Both the position numbers and the translations under genes were made by a program. Below the pieces are notes generated by a model. That model was not told where the DNA came from and ran no database searches. It saw only the letters and a list, made by a program, of their open reading frames with translations. This document shows, piece after piece, positions 49,901 through 58,504 of a stretch of DNA of 64,000 nucleotides; within the stretch, counting starts at the first letter, position 1, and each line of letters opens with the position of its first letter. This DNA is from CALVGQ01 sp031551965 (GTDB taxonomy: Bacteria > Bacillota_I > Bacilli_A > Erysipelotrichales > Erysipelotrichaceae), in NCBI GenBank assembly GCA_031551965.1, contig JAVBMW010000023.1, positions 1-64,000 of the forward strand, given 5' to 3'.

Positions 49901-50669
49901 AAATTGCGAATATGATTCAAAACGTGCTTTCATTAAAGCGGGTGCAGATGTAGAACTTGTCTTGATTCGAAATAAGACAAAAGAAGCATTGAGTGAATCA
50001 ATCAATGAACTAGTCGAAGCGATAAAAAAAGCGAATATTGTCATGTTACCAGGCGGCTTTAGTGCTGGCGACGAACCTGATGGTTCAGGGAAATTCATTG
50101 CGACAGTATTAAGAAACCCAGAATTAAAATCAGCACTCGAAGATTTACTTGAAAATCGTGATGGTCTAATGATCGGTATTTGTAATGGATTCCAAGCTTT
50201 GATCAAACTAGGATTATTGCCTGATGGTAAAATCAAAGATATGAGTCAAGATGATTGCACACTTACATACAATACGATCGGCAGACATGTTTCACAAATG
50301 GTCAATACTAAAATCTGCAGTATCAACTCTCCTTGGCTAACTAATGTGAGTGTTGGTGATATTCATACGATTGCAGTAAGCCATGGCGAAGGCCGTTTTG
50401 TAGGACCTAAAGAAGTGATCGATGAATTATTTGAAAATGGTCAAGTATTCAGTCAATATGTAAATTTTGAAGGTGATCCAACGATGGAATCTCCATTCAA
50501 TCCAAACGGTTCAACTTACGCAATCGAAGGGATCATATCTAAAAACGGTAGGATTCTTGGAAAGATGGCTCATAGTGAAAGACAAGGGACAAACCGTTTC
50601 AAAAATATCTATGGTGAAATGGATCAAAAAATATTTGAAGCTGGAGTCAATTACTTCAAAAAGAAATAA
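46920..50669 (+). CDS. purL: FGAM synthetase, single-chain type
   Basis: 1249 aa, the long fused form that contains synthetase and glutaminase (other Bacillota often split it into PurS, PurL and PurQ). The central ATP-binding region is shown by DTYWSDHCRHTTFSTIITD, FKNETHNHPTEIEPFGGAAT and GRTGRDGIGGATGSS. The C-terminal class-I glutaminase is complete: FPGTNCEYDSKRAF, GICNGFQALIKLG (nucleophile Cys), SHGEGRF and the His-Ser-Glu of KMAHSERQG. It is therefore the one amidotransferase here with a functional glutamine site. Last gene of the operon; AGGAGG upstream. Confidence 0.97.
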   Translation: MSVNRIYVEKRKEFAQDANKLKAALNEQLKLDINDLRIVNRYDLEGISDEIIKEGIHTILSEPMVDEVYYENLPILESDQCFAIEFLPGQYDQRADSLKQCFQILTGNSDFNVKSSTQYVVSFKDQQSNLDKITKFLINPVDQRLAAMEKPLSLEETKNQIKPTEIITGFNELSEDGLKKFLAEYSMAMNYEDLKVTQDYFKNEEKRNPTETELKVLDTYWSDHCRHTTFSTIITDINVEDGNFKAILEKDIENYKTSRHLVYGIDTNRKMTLMDLAIISMKELRKTGYLEDLEVSEEINACSIEITINTLKGKEQWLLMFKNETHNHPTEIEPFGGAATCLGGAIRDPLSGRAYVYQSMRITGAADPRTPLADTIKGKLSQQKLCQEAAAGFSSYGNQIGLTTGYVKEIYHKGYLAKRMELGAVMAAAPKAQVKRDEPQDGHIVLLIGGRTGRDGIGGATGSSKVHDVKSIETSGAEVQKGNPIEERKIQRLFRNAEVSSKIIRCNDFGAGGVCVAVGELAEGLIINLDAVLKKYDGLSGTELAISESQERMAIVVEKEDKEFFFEACAKENLEVVEVAQVTGNKRLIMKHQGEEIVNISRDFLDAAGAKRYQDVQISLPDFNNHPFNKTTSNNFVDTSSSILSDLNVASQKGLVERFDSSIGNGTVLSPFGGKLLRTETEGMAALIPVLDNETTTASLMTYGYNPIISSWSPYHGSIYAIIESVSKIVAMGADYKNIRFSFQEYFEKLLNDPSKWGKPMVALLGAYRVQKELSLPSIGGKDSMSGSFEELHVPPTLVSFAITTSEVDDILTPELKEANHTLVEVVMPKDEYHVFDFAKLKKQYDAIVKLNKDKQIFSAYTVKSGGVIEAVSKMAFGNNVGVKLNDQNSIDSLIQMDYGNIILEVNDINALNEIDYRIIGTTTSGTDLTYGQETISLETLYNTHAGVLNKIYPLTAKAASDEVRTDVYTKPSPLQAKVIVDKPLVVIPVFPGTNCEYDSKRAFIKAGADVELVLIRNKTKEALSESINELVEAIKKANIVMLPGGFSAGDEPDGSGKFIATVLRNPELKSALEDLLENRDGLMIGICNGFQALIKLGLLPDGKIKDMSQDDCTLTYNTIGRHVSQMVNTKICSINSPWLTNVSVGDIHTIAVSHGEGRFVGPKEVIDELFENGQVFSQYVNFEGDPTMESPFNPNGSTYAIEGIISKNGRILGKMAHSERQGTNRFKNIYGEMDQKIFEAGVNYFKKK

Positions 50670-50677
50670 TCTTATAG

Positions 50678-50706
50678 ACGGATGCATAAATTGTGTCCGT
50701 TTTTTT
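50678..50706 (+). terminator. Terminator of the purine operon
   Basis: ACGGATGC pairs with GTGTCCGT (two G-U pairs) around a 7-base loop, followed by a T-run. An extended -10 box (TGCTATAAT, ending 50725) lies just behind and probably starts the next operon. Confidence 0.8.
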
Positions 50707-50749
50707 CTTGGAAAAATGCTATAATAAATTTAATTTAAGGAGAGCACAA

Positions 50750-51658
50750 ATGAAAAGAACAGATATTGAAATGACAGATTATTTGAAAGGATTCATGACT
50801 TTTGACTTAGGACATATGAATATGGATAATTTTAAAAATAAAGTCTTAGATTTAAACTACTATAATGATTTAAAATTAGACGTTTATTTACCTGAAACAG
50901 AAGGACCACATCCAGTTATGATGGTGATTTATGGAGGTGGTTGGATCAGTGGATTTAAACAAGATAAGTTTGTTGAACCGATGTTACAACCACTGAATCA
51001 TGGTTATGCCTGTGTTGTGCCTGATTATACATTGGGATTGGATGCTAGTTATCCGCAGGCATTGATTGATATCAAACAAGCCATTCGCTGGATCAAGAAA
51101 AATGCTACACAATATAATTTTGATCCAAATCGTATTACACTTTGGGGTGAATCAGCTGGAGGACATTTGTGTTTACTTGCAGGGCTGATGGAAGATTCAT
51201 TATATTTACAACCAGAAGAGGTAGATAGTTCAGTAAATAATTTGATTGCTTTTTATCCGATGGTGAATGTTGAAACTGCGGATAGACAAGCATTTGAGGC
51301 TAAAAAATTAGCGACTGACGACAAATCGATTTTTGAAGAAAATGAGGAAATGCCACATAACTGTAAAAATAGTGTTTTTGGTATTTTTATGGGAGAACAT
51401 TTTGGTGATGCTGAAAAAATGAAAGAAGTAAATCCAGAAAATCATATTAAAAAAGATATGCCAAATATCTTGATCAATCATGGTAAAGCAGATATGTTAG
51501 TACCTTATATGCAATCAGTTGATTTCTATAATTTAGTGAAAGAGAAATATCCTGATGCAAATATTGAATTGGAAGTGGTAGGGGGTAAGATCCATACCGA
51601 TCCTTATTTTTTCACGGCAGAGAATGTTGCGAAAATCATTGAGTTTATTGAGAAATAA
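50750..51658 (+). CDS. Alpha/beta-hydrolase (HSL/BD-FAE-type esterase)
   Basis: 302 aa from the ATG at 50750 behind AAGGAGAG; an upstream in-frame start at 50693 lies in the terminator. Oxyanion motif VIYGGGWISG, nucleophile TLWGESAGGHLCLLAG, Asp in INHGKADMLVPY and His in GGKIHTDPY give a full triad. No signal peptide. Such esterases remove acetyl or feruloyl-like groups. It is the first gene of a nine-gene operon that imports and breaks down nucleoside-like compounds, so it may deacylate an imported substrate. Confidence 0.82.
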   Translation: MKRTDIEMTDYLKGFMTFDLGHMNMDNFKNKVLDLNYYNDLKLDVYLPETEGPHPVMMVIYGGGWISGFKQDKFVEPMLQPLNHGYACVVPDYTLGLDASYPQALIDIKQAIRWIKKNATQYNFDPNRITLWGESAGGHLCLLAGLMEDSLYLQPEEVDSSVNNLIAFYPMVNVETADRQAFEAKKLATDDKSIFEENEEMPHNCKNSVFGIFMGEHFGDAEKMKEVNPENHIKKDMPNILINHGKADMLVPYMQSVDFYNLVKEKYPDANIELEVVGGKIHTDPYFFTAENVAKIIEFIEK

Positions 51659-51659
51659 A

Positions 51660-53753
51660 ATGGATAAACAACTTTATATCAATACAACTTATGCTGCTTG
51701 GTTAGGTAAAATCATTGGGATTCGTTTGGGAGCTCCAGTAGAGGGTTGGACTAGTCAACAAATTGAAGAAACATACGGAGAATTAAAAGGGTATCCAGTA
51801 GATTATGGTGTTTTTGCAGCGGATGATGATAGTAATGGGCCACTGTTTTTTGTGCGTGCATTGGATCAACTATGTTCAGATCAGATCACAGCTGAAATGA
51901 TGGGTGAAAACTTGTTGAATTGGTTGTGTGATGGAACTGGCTTTTTCTGGTGGGGAGGGGTAGGCGTTTCAAGTGAACATACAGCTTATCACAATCTAAA
52001 ATCAGGGATGACGGCTCCATGTAGCGGTAGTGCTAAAGTTAATGGGCAGGCAATCGCTGAACAGATTGGTGGTCAAATATTCAGTGATTGCTGGGGATAT
52101 GTTGCAATGGGAGATCCAAGCCTAGCCAAAAATCTTGCCACAAAAATGAGTAGTGTAATGCATGATCGTGATGGTATCCAAGGCGGTGTTTTTGTCGCCG
52201 TTGCGATTGCCTTGGCATATGAAATTAAAGATTGCAAAAAATTGATCAATGAAACTTTAAAATATTTGGATTCAGCGAGTCATTATGTTGCGGTAATTCA
52301 GGATATCATTTCTTTTCACGAAAAATATCCAACAGACTGGAAAGCTTGTCTAACGTATATCCAAGAGAATTATGGTTATGATCGTTATCCTGGAGTTTGT
52401 CATATCATTCCTAATACCGCTATTATGATTTTGTCATTACTATATGGAGAAAACGATTTTTCAAAAACACTATTAATGTTGTGTCAGTGTGGTTGGGATA
52501 CCGATTGTACCTGTGGTAATGTCGGCTCGATAATGGGGGCGATGGTAGGACTTGAAGCAATCGATGAGTATTGTATCAAACCGATCAATGATGTGCTTTT
52601 ATCAAGTAGCTGCATGGGATATGACAACATAGACTCAGTAAGCAGAAGTGCACTGCAATTTTGCGATTATGGACTAAGACTTCATAACCAAAGATTGCCA
52701 GAAGAGCTAGATGAAATTATTCATGGAAAAGATCAAATTCTGCGTTTTGAGTTTCCGCATGCGACGAAAGGTTTTCAAAGTAATTGCAGTAGATATACAG
52801 AAACCTCAGTTCAAGCAGTTGATGGAAAATTAAGATTGATATTAGGAAATGTCTTTCCAAATTGTGCAATGACATTTTATGTACCAACATATTATTTGCC
52901 AGAGGATGTTTATGATGCAAGGTATGAACCCTCATTATCACCTAAAGTGTATCCAGGTGAACATGTATCCATGATTATAAATAATCCAAAAGAGTTGGAG
53001 GGTACTGCCTGCATTTATGTAGAACTTAGAGATCATCAAAAAATTTATGGAGATCAATTCAAATTGATCAAGGATGAACAAACTTTAGAATTCGATATTC
53101 CTTCTGGTGATTTTACGATTTTACACGTTGGGGTAGAGATTATTTGTCCTCATCGAATCATGCATGAATATTTGGAGATCCAAGAATTAAGAATGACTAG
53201 AAACTTTGATTACACAATCAATTTCGCAAAAGAAAAGATGGAAAAGTGGGGGCTTACTTTTGGAGAGACTACGTATCCAGTTTTAAGCCAATGTGTATTG
53301 CATAGCGGACAACTTGAAAAAGTTGAAGACGGAGTTAAATTAATTGGAGATCCAGAAGGAATGTTGATATTTTCTGATTCGAAAGCGCAGATAGAAAATA
53401 TCGAATTGGAGTTTGAAATGGATAATCAAAGTGAGGTCTCCATTTGCTTTGATGTGCATAGTGCGAGAAGATATAGCGGTTTTAGATTGAGTAAAAATCG
53501 TGTTGGCTATGTCGAAGATGGAATTGTAAAAAAATGGTTTGATGAAAACGCTAACATTTTATCTCCTAAAGTTACTTTTTCATTGAAAGTTGATCGTAAA
53601 TGTGGTTCAATAAATGTAGAAATTAGTAATGTTAGAATTCAGTTAACTGTTCCACAATGTATCGATGATTTTGGAGCGGTGGCTATACATATGCAAAACA
53701 AGGCTTCAATCACTTTATTAGTTTGTAAATTAGTTTCGGCTAATTCACAATAA
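51660..53753 (+). CDS. ADP-ribosylglycohydrolase family protein with beta-rich C-terminus
   Basis: 697 aa from the ATG at 51660, one base after the previous stop. Residues 1-330 are an ADP-ribosylglycohydrolase-type domain with metal-binding acidic motifs in GIRLGAPVEGW, FAADDDSNGPLFF and CGWDTDCTCGNVGSIMGAMV. Residues 350-697 form a long beta-rich region, perhaps a sandwich domain that binds ligand. There is no signal peptide. Members hydrolyse N- or O-glycosidic bonds to ADP-ribose; others in catabolic operons act on nucleosides or glycosides. Its place in a nucleoside uptake operon suggests the latter. Confidence 0.8.
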   Translation: MDKQLYINTTYAAWLGKIIGIRLGAPVEGWTSQQIEETYGELKGYPVDYGVFAADDDSNGPLFFVRALDQLCSDQITAEMMGENLLNWLCDGTGFFWWGGVGVSSEHTAYHNLKSGMTAPCSGSAKVNGQAIAEQIGGQIFSDCWGYVAMGDPSLAKNLATKMSSVMHDRDGIQGGVFVAVAIALAYEIKDCKKLINETLKYLDSASHYVAVIQDIISFHEKYPTDWKACLTYIQENYGYDRYPGVCHIIPNTAIMILSLLYGENDFSKTLLMLCQCGWDTDCTCGNVGSIMGAMVGLEAIDEYCIKPINDVLLSSSCMGYDNIDSVSRSALQFCDYGLRLHNQRLPEELDEIIHGKDQILRFEFPHATKGFQSNCSRYTETSVQAVDGKLRLILGNVFPNCAMTFYVPTYYLPEDVYDARYEPSLSPKVYPGEHVSMIINNPKELEGTACIYVELRDHQKIYGDQFKLIKDEQTLEFDIPSGDFTILHVGVEIICPHRIMHEYLEIQELRMTRNFDYTINFAKEKMEKWGLTFGETTYPVLSQCVLHSGQLEKVEDGVKLIGDPEGMLIFSDSKAQIENIELEFEMDNQSEVSICFDVHSARRYSGFRLSKNRVGYVEDGIVKKWFDENANILSPKVTFSLKVDRKCGSINVEISNVRIQLTVPQCIDDFGAVAIHMQNKASITLLVCKLVSANSQ

Positions 53754-53774
53754 TTTTTCATGGGAGGAAAGAAA

Positions 53775-54863
53775 ATGAAAAAATTTTTACAAGTTTTATT
53801 AGTTTCTTTACTTGCTGTGAGCTTAGTTGCTTGCGGATCTAAAGAAACTCCTGCTCCAAATCAAGGTGGAGATGATGTCAAAGAACCAATTAAAGTTGCT
53901 TTGATTTTACCTTACATTGGAGACCAATCTTACTTTGACGTAACATACAGAGGACTAACTCTAGTTGACGAAAAGTATGATGATTCTGAAGTTGTTACAA
54001 AATTAATCGAAATGGGAACAGATGAAGCATTATGGGCAGCTGCATTTACTCAAGCTTGTGATGATGGATACAACATTATCATTTCTGGTAACTGGCAATA
54101 TGAAGGTTACATGTTAGATGCTGCTAAAGAATATCCAGATGTTAAATTCATTAACTTTGACTATTCTAGTCCTGAAGCTAATGCATTACCAAATGTTTAT
54201 GGTGTTACATACAAATGTCAAGAAATCGGTTTCTTAGCTGGAATCGTTGCTGCTACTAAATCTGAAACAGGAATTATTGGTGGTATCGGTGGTATGGATA
54301 TCGGTGGTATCCAACAATTCTTAGCTGGTTATATCGAAGGTGCTCTTGCTGTTAATCCAGATATCAAAGTTATGATCTCTTTCGTAGGAGATTTTGGTGA
54401 TACAGGTAAAGCAAAAGAACTTGCTGAAGGTATGAACAAAAATGGTGCTGACGTAGTTTACCATGCTGCTGGTGGAGCAGGAAATGGTGTTTTTGAAGCT
54501 GCTGCTGCAAATGGATTCTGGGCAATTGGTGTTGATACTGACCAATATGTTTCTCTTTCTGAAAAACCTGAACTACAAGCTACAGTTTTAACTTCTGCTC
54601 TTAAAAACTGTGATTTAGCTATCCTTGATGCAGTTACTGCTGCAGTTGATGGATCTTTAGCATGGGGAACTTTAAAAGCATTAGGAATCAACGAACGTGG
54701 TGTTGGACTTGCTGAAAATGATTACTACAAAGCAAACATGACTGCTGAAGAACTTGCAGTTGTTGATGGTTTAGTTGCTAAATTAAAAGCTGGTGAAATC
54801 GTAGTTACTGACGTTTTAGTTACTCCTGAAAAATGGACTGAATTAGTAGAATCAGTAAAATAG
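53775..54863 (+). CDS. BMP-family nucleoside-binding lipoprotein
   Basis: 362 aa from the ATG at 53775 (GGGAGGAAAG upstream). A lipoprotein signal peptide ends in LVACGS, so the mature protein is anchored outside the membrane. The BMP/PnrA-like fold is shown by VALILPYIGDQSYFDVTYRG, GFLAGIVAATKSETGIIGG, VVYHAAGGAGNGVFEAAAAN and VDTDQYVSL, residues of a purine-nucleoside pocket. It feeds the ABC importer encoded next. Codon use is strongly optimised (GCT, GGT, GAA), suggesting high expression. Confidence 0.93.
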   Translation: MKKFLQVLLVSLLAVSLVACGSKETPAPNQGGDDVKEPIKVALILPYIGDQSYFDVTYRGLTLVDEKYDDSEVVTKLIEMGTDEALWAAAFTQACDDGYNIIISGNWQYEGYMLDAAKEYPDVKFINFDYSSPEANALPNVYGVTYKCQEIGFLAGIVAATKSETGIIGGIGGMDIGGIQQFLAGYIEGALAVNPDIKVMISFVGDFGDTGKAKELAEGMNKNGADVVYHAAGGAGNGVFEAAAANGFWAIGVDTDQYVSLSEKPELQATVLTSALKNCDLAILDAVTAAVDGSLAWGTLKALGINERGVGLAENDYYKANMTAEELAVVDGLVAKLKAGEIVVTDVLVTPEKWTELVESVK

Positions 54864-54882
54864 TTTAAATAAAAAACGCAAC

Positions 54883-54913
54883 GAAAGCTCTGTCAGTTTT
54901 TGATAGAGCTTTC
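54883..54913 (+). promoter_or_regulatory. Strong intercistronic hairpin
   Basis: A 13-bp stem (GAAAGCTCTGTCA with TGATAGAGCTTTC, one G-U) between the lipoprotein gene and the ATPase gene. It lacks a T-run. It may be a partial terminator or an mRNA end protector, allowing more lipoprotein than importer. Confidence 0.65.
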
Positions 54914-54938
54914 ATTGTAATTAGATGGAGATAAGAGT

Positions 54939-56498
54939 ATGAGTGAGATAATTTTAAAACTTGAAGACATCACAAAAATATATTCGAACGGAGTCGTTGC
55001 GAATAAAAATATAAATATTGAACTTGAAAAAGGTGAAATCCATTCAATCGTAGGTGAGAATGGAGCTGGAAAATCAACGCTGATGAAGATTATTTTCGCT
55101 ATCGAAAAAGCTACATCGGGAAAGATTTTCTATAAAGGAAATGAAGTGAATTTTAGCAGTTCGATGGAGGCAATCAATAATGGTATCGGAATGGTACATC
55201 AGCACTTTATGTTGATTCCATCTTTTACTGTTGCTCAAAATATCGTTTTAGGAAGTGAGCCTAAAAATGGTTCATTTATTGATATGAAAGAAGCAGTTAG
55301 ACAAACTCAAGAACTAGCTAAAAAATATAATTTTGATATCGATGTAAATATGAAAGTAAAGGATCTGACAGTAAGTGCGAAACAAAAAGTTGAAATTTTA
55401 AAAACATTATACCGCAATGCTGAAGTCATCATTTTAGATGAACCAACAGCTGTCCTTACCCCTCAGGAAACTGAAGCATTGTTTGAACAATTGAAACAGT
55501 TTAAAGAGTTAGGCCATACAATTGTATTTATTTCACATAAATTAAATGAGGTAAAACAAATCTCAGATCGTATTACTGTAATAAGACAAGGTGAAACTAA
55601 AGGAACTCACTTGGCTAAAGATGTAACTTTAGATAAGTTAACTGAGCTTATTATTGGAAGAAAACTAGAGACAAACTATGATGCTTTAAGAAAAGAAGTT
55701 AAAGATGCAAAAATTCTATTGAATGTAAAAGATTTATCATATTCTGACATGGGAGTTAAAAAAGTAGATCAAATAAGTTTCTCTATTAAGGGTGGAGAAA
55801 TACTAGGGATTGCAGGAGTGCAAGGAAATGGTCAAGAAGAATTGATTAAATCAATTACTGGACTGATCGATCATCAAAGTGGCTCAGTACAAATTGATAA
55901 CGTTGAAATTAGTAAAATGACAGTTCATGAAAAAAGAAATAGTGGATTATCATATATTCCTGAAGATCGTATGGTTGATGGAGCTGCGTCGGATGCCTCT
56001 ATTTCTGATAACTTGATATCGACCTATTACGAAAAAGAGAAATTCAGTGGAAAAATGTTCCTTAAAGCTAAAAATATTAAAGATGAAGCGAAGAGCTTGA
56101 TTAATCAATTCGCAATTAAAACAAGATCTGAAAAAGATACTGTAGGAAGCTTATCGGGAGGAAATATCCAGAAAGTCGTTGTTGCGCGTGAATGGAATAC
56201 GAATCCTAAGATAATGATTGCTGAACAACCAACTCGTGGGATCGATATCGGTAGTGCGGATTACATCCATCATCAATTGATTGAAATGCGCAATGCTGGT
56301 TCAGCATTACTTGTAATTAGTGCTGATTTAAATGAAGTTACATCATTAAGTGATCGCTTGCTTGTCATGTATGATGGTAAAATCGTAGCTTACTTCGATA
56401 ATCCACAAAAAATCAATGAAAATGAATTAGGACTATACATGTTAGGTGTAAAATGTCAAAGTGAAGAAGAAATTAGGAGAGCAGTTTATGGAAACTAA
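54939..56498 (+). CDS. Nucleoside ABC importer, dual ATPase
   Basis: 519 aa with two ABC domains in tandem, as in the simple-sugar/BMP (NupA, YufO) class. First domain: GENGAGKSTLMKI, LTVSAKQKVEILKTLYR and VIILDEPTAVLTP. Second domain: GVQGNGQEELIKSITGL (altered Walker A), GSLSGGNIQKVVVAREWN and IMIAEQPTRGIDIG. It powers uptake of the ligand bound by the BMP lipoprotein. The first permease gene overlaps its end by 11 bases. Confidence 0.93.
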   Translation: MSEIILKLEDITKIYSNGVVANKNINIELEKGEIHSIVGENGAGKSTLMKIIFAIEKATSGKIFYKGNEVNFSSSMEAINNGIGMVHQHFMLIPSFTVAQNIVLGSEPKNGSFIDMKEAVRQTQELAKKYNFDIDVNMKVKDLTVSAKQKVEILKTLYRNAEVIILDEPTAVLTPQETEALFEQLKQFKELGHTIVFISHKLNEVKQISDRITVIRQGETKGTHLAKDVTLDKLTELIIGRKLETNYDALRKEVKDAKILLNVKDLSYSDMGVKKVDQISFSIKGGEILGIAGVQGNGQEELIKSITGLIDHQSGSVQIDNVEISKMTVHEKRNSGLSYIPEDRMVDGAASDASISDNLISTYYEKEKFSGKMFLKAKNIKDEAKSLINQFAIKTRSEKDTVGSLSGGNIQKVVVAREWNTNPKIMIAEQPTRGIDIGSADYIHHQLIEMRNAGSALLVISADLNEVTSLSDRLLVMYDGKIVAYFDNPQKINENELGLYMLGVKCQSEEEIRRAVYGN

Positions 56499-57570
56499 AA
56501 AATTTAAGTTAACTGATAAAACTCCTTTTGAAGTTTTAAGAATGATTTCTGCAATTTTTATTGCCTTATTTATTACGTTTATTGTTTTGTGCTTTGCATC
56601 AAAACAACCGGTAGATGATTTTATCAATTTATTGACCTATCCATTAAAAAATATTAAATATTTTAGTGTCGTGCTCATTAAAATGGTTCCACTAACTTTT
56701 GCCGGACTTGCAACACTTCTTTACTTTAGATGTGGATTATTTAATTTAAGTACTGAAGGAGTTTTCTATTTCTGTGGAGTGGTATGTACATTCTTCGCTG
56801 CATATCCATCTCGATTAACTGGAAATTCAGCTTTTGACAGCTTCATGTGTATTGCGATTTCTGGATTAGCGGGAGGATTAATTGCATTGATTCCAGGGTT
56901 TTTGAAGGCAAAATACAACACCAATGAAATGGTTATTTCACTTATGATGAATAGTATTCTTTATGGAATTGGATTCTATATTGTAAAAACATTTTTGGCA
57001 GTTCCAGGAATATCAGGGAATGCATCTGAGTACTTCGCTGAATCTGCAAAATTAAGTATTATTATACCGAAGACACAAGCCCATACAGGAATATTCTTTA
57101 TGTTATTTATGGTTGCCTTTGTTTATGTATTGTTGTTTAAAACCAAACTTGGTTATGCAATAAGAATGACTGGTCTAAATCCGAATTTTGCAAAATATTC
57201 TGGTATGAGTGCTTTTACGTTGTTCATGGTCGTGCATTTTATTGCAGGGGCTATTGGGGCAATGGGATCAGCTACTGAGTTATTAGGGATATATAGTCGC
57301 TTTTCATGGGCCGTTCTTCCAGGACTTGGCTTTACTGGTGCGTTAATGGCGATGCTAGGAAAAAATCATCCGATTGGAGTTATGTTTGCAGCTTTTGGAA
57401 TTAGTTATTTGCGTGCGAGTGCTCAATTATTAGCGAACCAAAGTCCTTCTATTGATATTAAGCTTATTTCTATTGTTGAAGTTATTTTATGTTTACTCAT
57501 CTCTTCTCAATATTTCCTTAAGAAGTGGCGTGAGAGTCAAATGTTAAAGGAGGAAAAAGCTCATGGATGA
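56488..57570 (+). CDS. Nucleoside ABC importer permease 1
   Basis: 360 aa from the ATG at 56488 (AGGAGAGC upstream). Branched-chain/simple-sugar type permease with about ten helices, containing LATLLYFRCGLFNLSTEGVF and the coupling loop KYNTNEMVISLMMNSILY, both features of the NupB/YufP group. It pairs with the next gene to form the channel. Genes overlap by 8 bases. Confidence 0.92.
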   Translation: METKKFKLTDKTPFEVLRMISAIFIALFITFIVLCFASKQPVDDFINLLTYPLKNIKYFSVVLIKMVPLTFAGLATLLYFRCGLFNLSTEGVFYFCGVVCTFFAAYPSRLTGNSAFDSFMCIAISGLAGGLIALIPGFLKAKYNTNEMVISLMMNSILYGIGFYIVKTFLAVPGISGNASEYFAESAKLSIIIPKTQAHTGIFFMLFMVAFVYVLLFKTKLGYAIRMTGLNPNFAKYSGMSAFTLFMVVHFIAGAIGAMGSATELLGIYSRFSWAVLPGLGFTGALMAMLGKNHPIGVMFAAFGISYLRASAQLLANQSPSIDIKLISIVEVILCLLISSQYFLKKWRESQMLKEEKAHG

Positions 57571-58504
57571 TTTACTAAGACAAGTTTTAAGTGCTAAGTT
57601 TATATTTATCGTCATTCGTGTTGGAGTTCCTCTTATGTTCGCCGCAATGAGTGCTTATGTTGCGTCACTTGCAGGAATCGCAAACATTGCAGTTGAAGGT
57701 ATTATGATCATGGCCGCACTATTTGGAGTTTATTTTAGTGCTATTTCAGGTAGTGCATGGATCGGACTACTTGGGGCAGTTGGTGTAGGGATGTTAATGG
57801 CTGGTGTTTTAGCCTTCTTCACAATGAAAATGAAGGCAAATCCAATCATGATTGGGATCGCTATGAATTTATTCGCTGCCGATTTCTCGATTTGGTTACT
57901 TCTTATTTGGACTGGCTCTAAAGGAACATCTGGGAATTTAGCTTCTAAAGTATTACCAACCATTCATTTGCCTATTATAAAAGACATTCCAATTCTTGGC
58001 GATATCTTATCTGGACATTACTTTTTAACTTATGTATGTATGATTATGGTTGCTTTAATTGCGATTTTAGTATACAAAACACCATTTGGTTTACATATGC
58101 GTGCTTGCGGTTTGGATGAACATGCCGCTGAGTCTGTAGGGATCAAAGTAGAAAAAGTACGTCTGATTTCAGTTTTATTATCTGGAGCATTGGCTGCAAT
58201 GGCGGGTGCATATTTGTCAATGGGTTATCTATCAATATTCTCAAGTAATATGACAGCTTCTCGAGGATGGATCGGTATTGCTGCACAAGCAGTTGGTCAA
58301 GGTAGTTTATTGATTGTGGCACTTACAACTGTAGTTTTCTCAATTGCGCAGGCAATTGTAAATGTTTTGTTGCTTCAAAATTTACCATCAGAGTTAATTA
58401 ACACAATTCCATATATTTGTGTAATGATCGGATTGATCGGTTTATCAATTCAAGATTACAGAAAGACGAAAGGAAAAGGATATGACAAGAAAACTAATAA
58501 TTGA
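57563..58504 (+). CDS. Nucleoside ABC importer permease 2
   Basis: 313 aa, NupC/YufQ type. Membrane segments carry MFAAMSAYVASLAGIANIAV followed by EGIMIMAALFG (typical ASLAGI-NIAVEG signature) and the coupling helix region GLHMRACGLDEHAAESVGIK. It forms the second half of the translocation channel. The nucleoside hydrolase gene begins 23 bases before its stop, so translation is coupled. Confidence 0.92.
   Translation: MDDLLRQVLSAKFIFIVIRVGVPLMFAAMSAYVASLAGIANIAVEGIMIMAALFGVYFSAISGSAWIGLLGAVGVGMLMAGVLAFFTMKMKANPIMIGIAMNLFAADFSIWLLLIWTGSKGTSGNLASKVLPTIHLPIIKDIPILGDILSGHYFLTYVCMIMVALIAILVYKTPFGLHMRACGLDEHAAESVGIKVEKVRLISVLLSGALAAMAGAYLSMGYLSIFSSNMTASRGWIGIAAQAVGQGSLLIVALTTVVFSIAQAIVNVLLLQNLPSELINTIPYICVMIGLIGLSIQDYRKTKGKGYDKKTNN

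Noticed and set aside
49775..50236. 153-codon minus-strand frame
   Set aside because: Antisense to the purL glutaminase domain, whose motifs are intact; no independent evidence.
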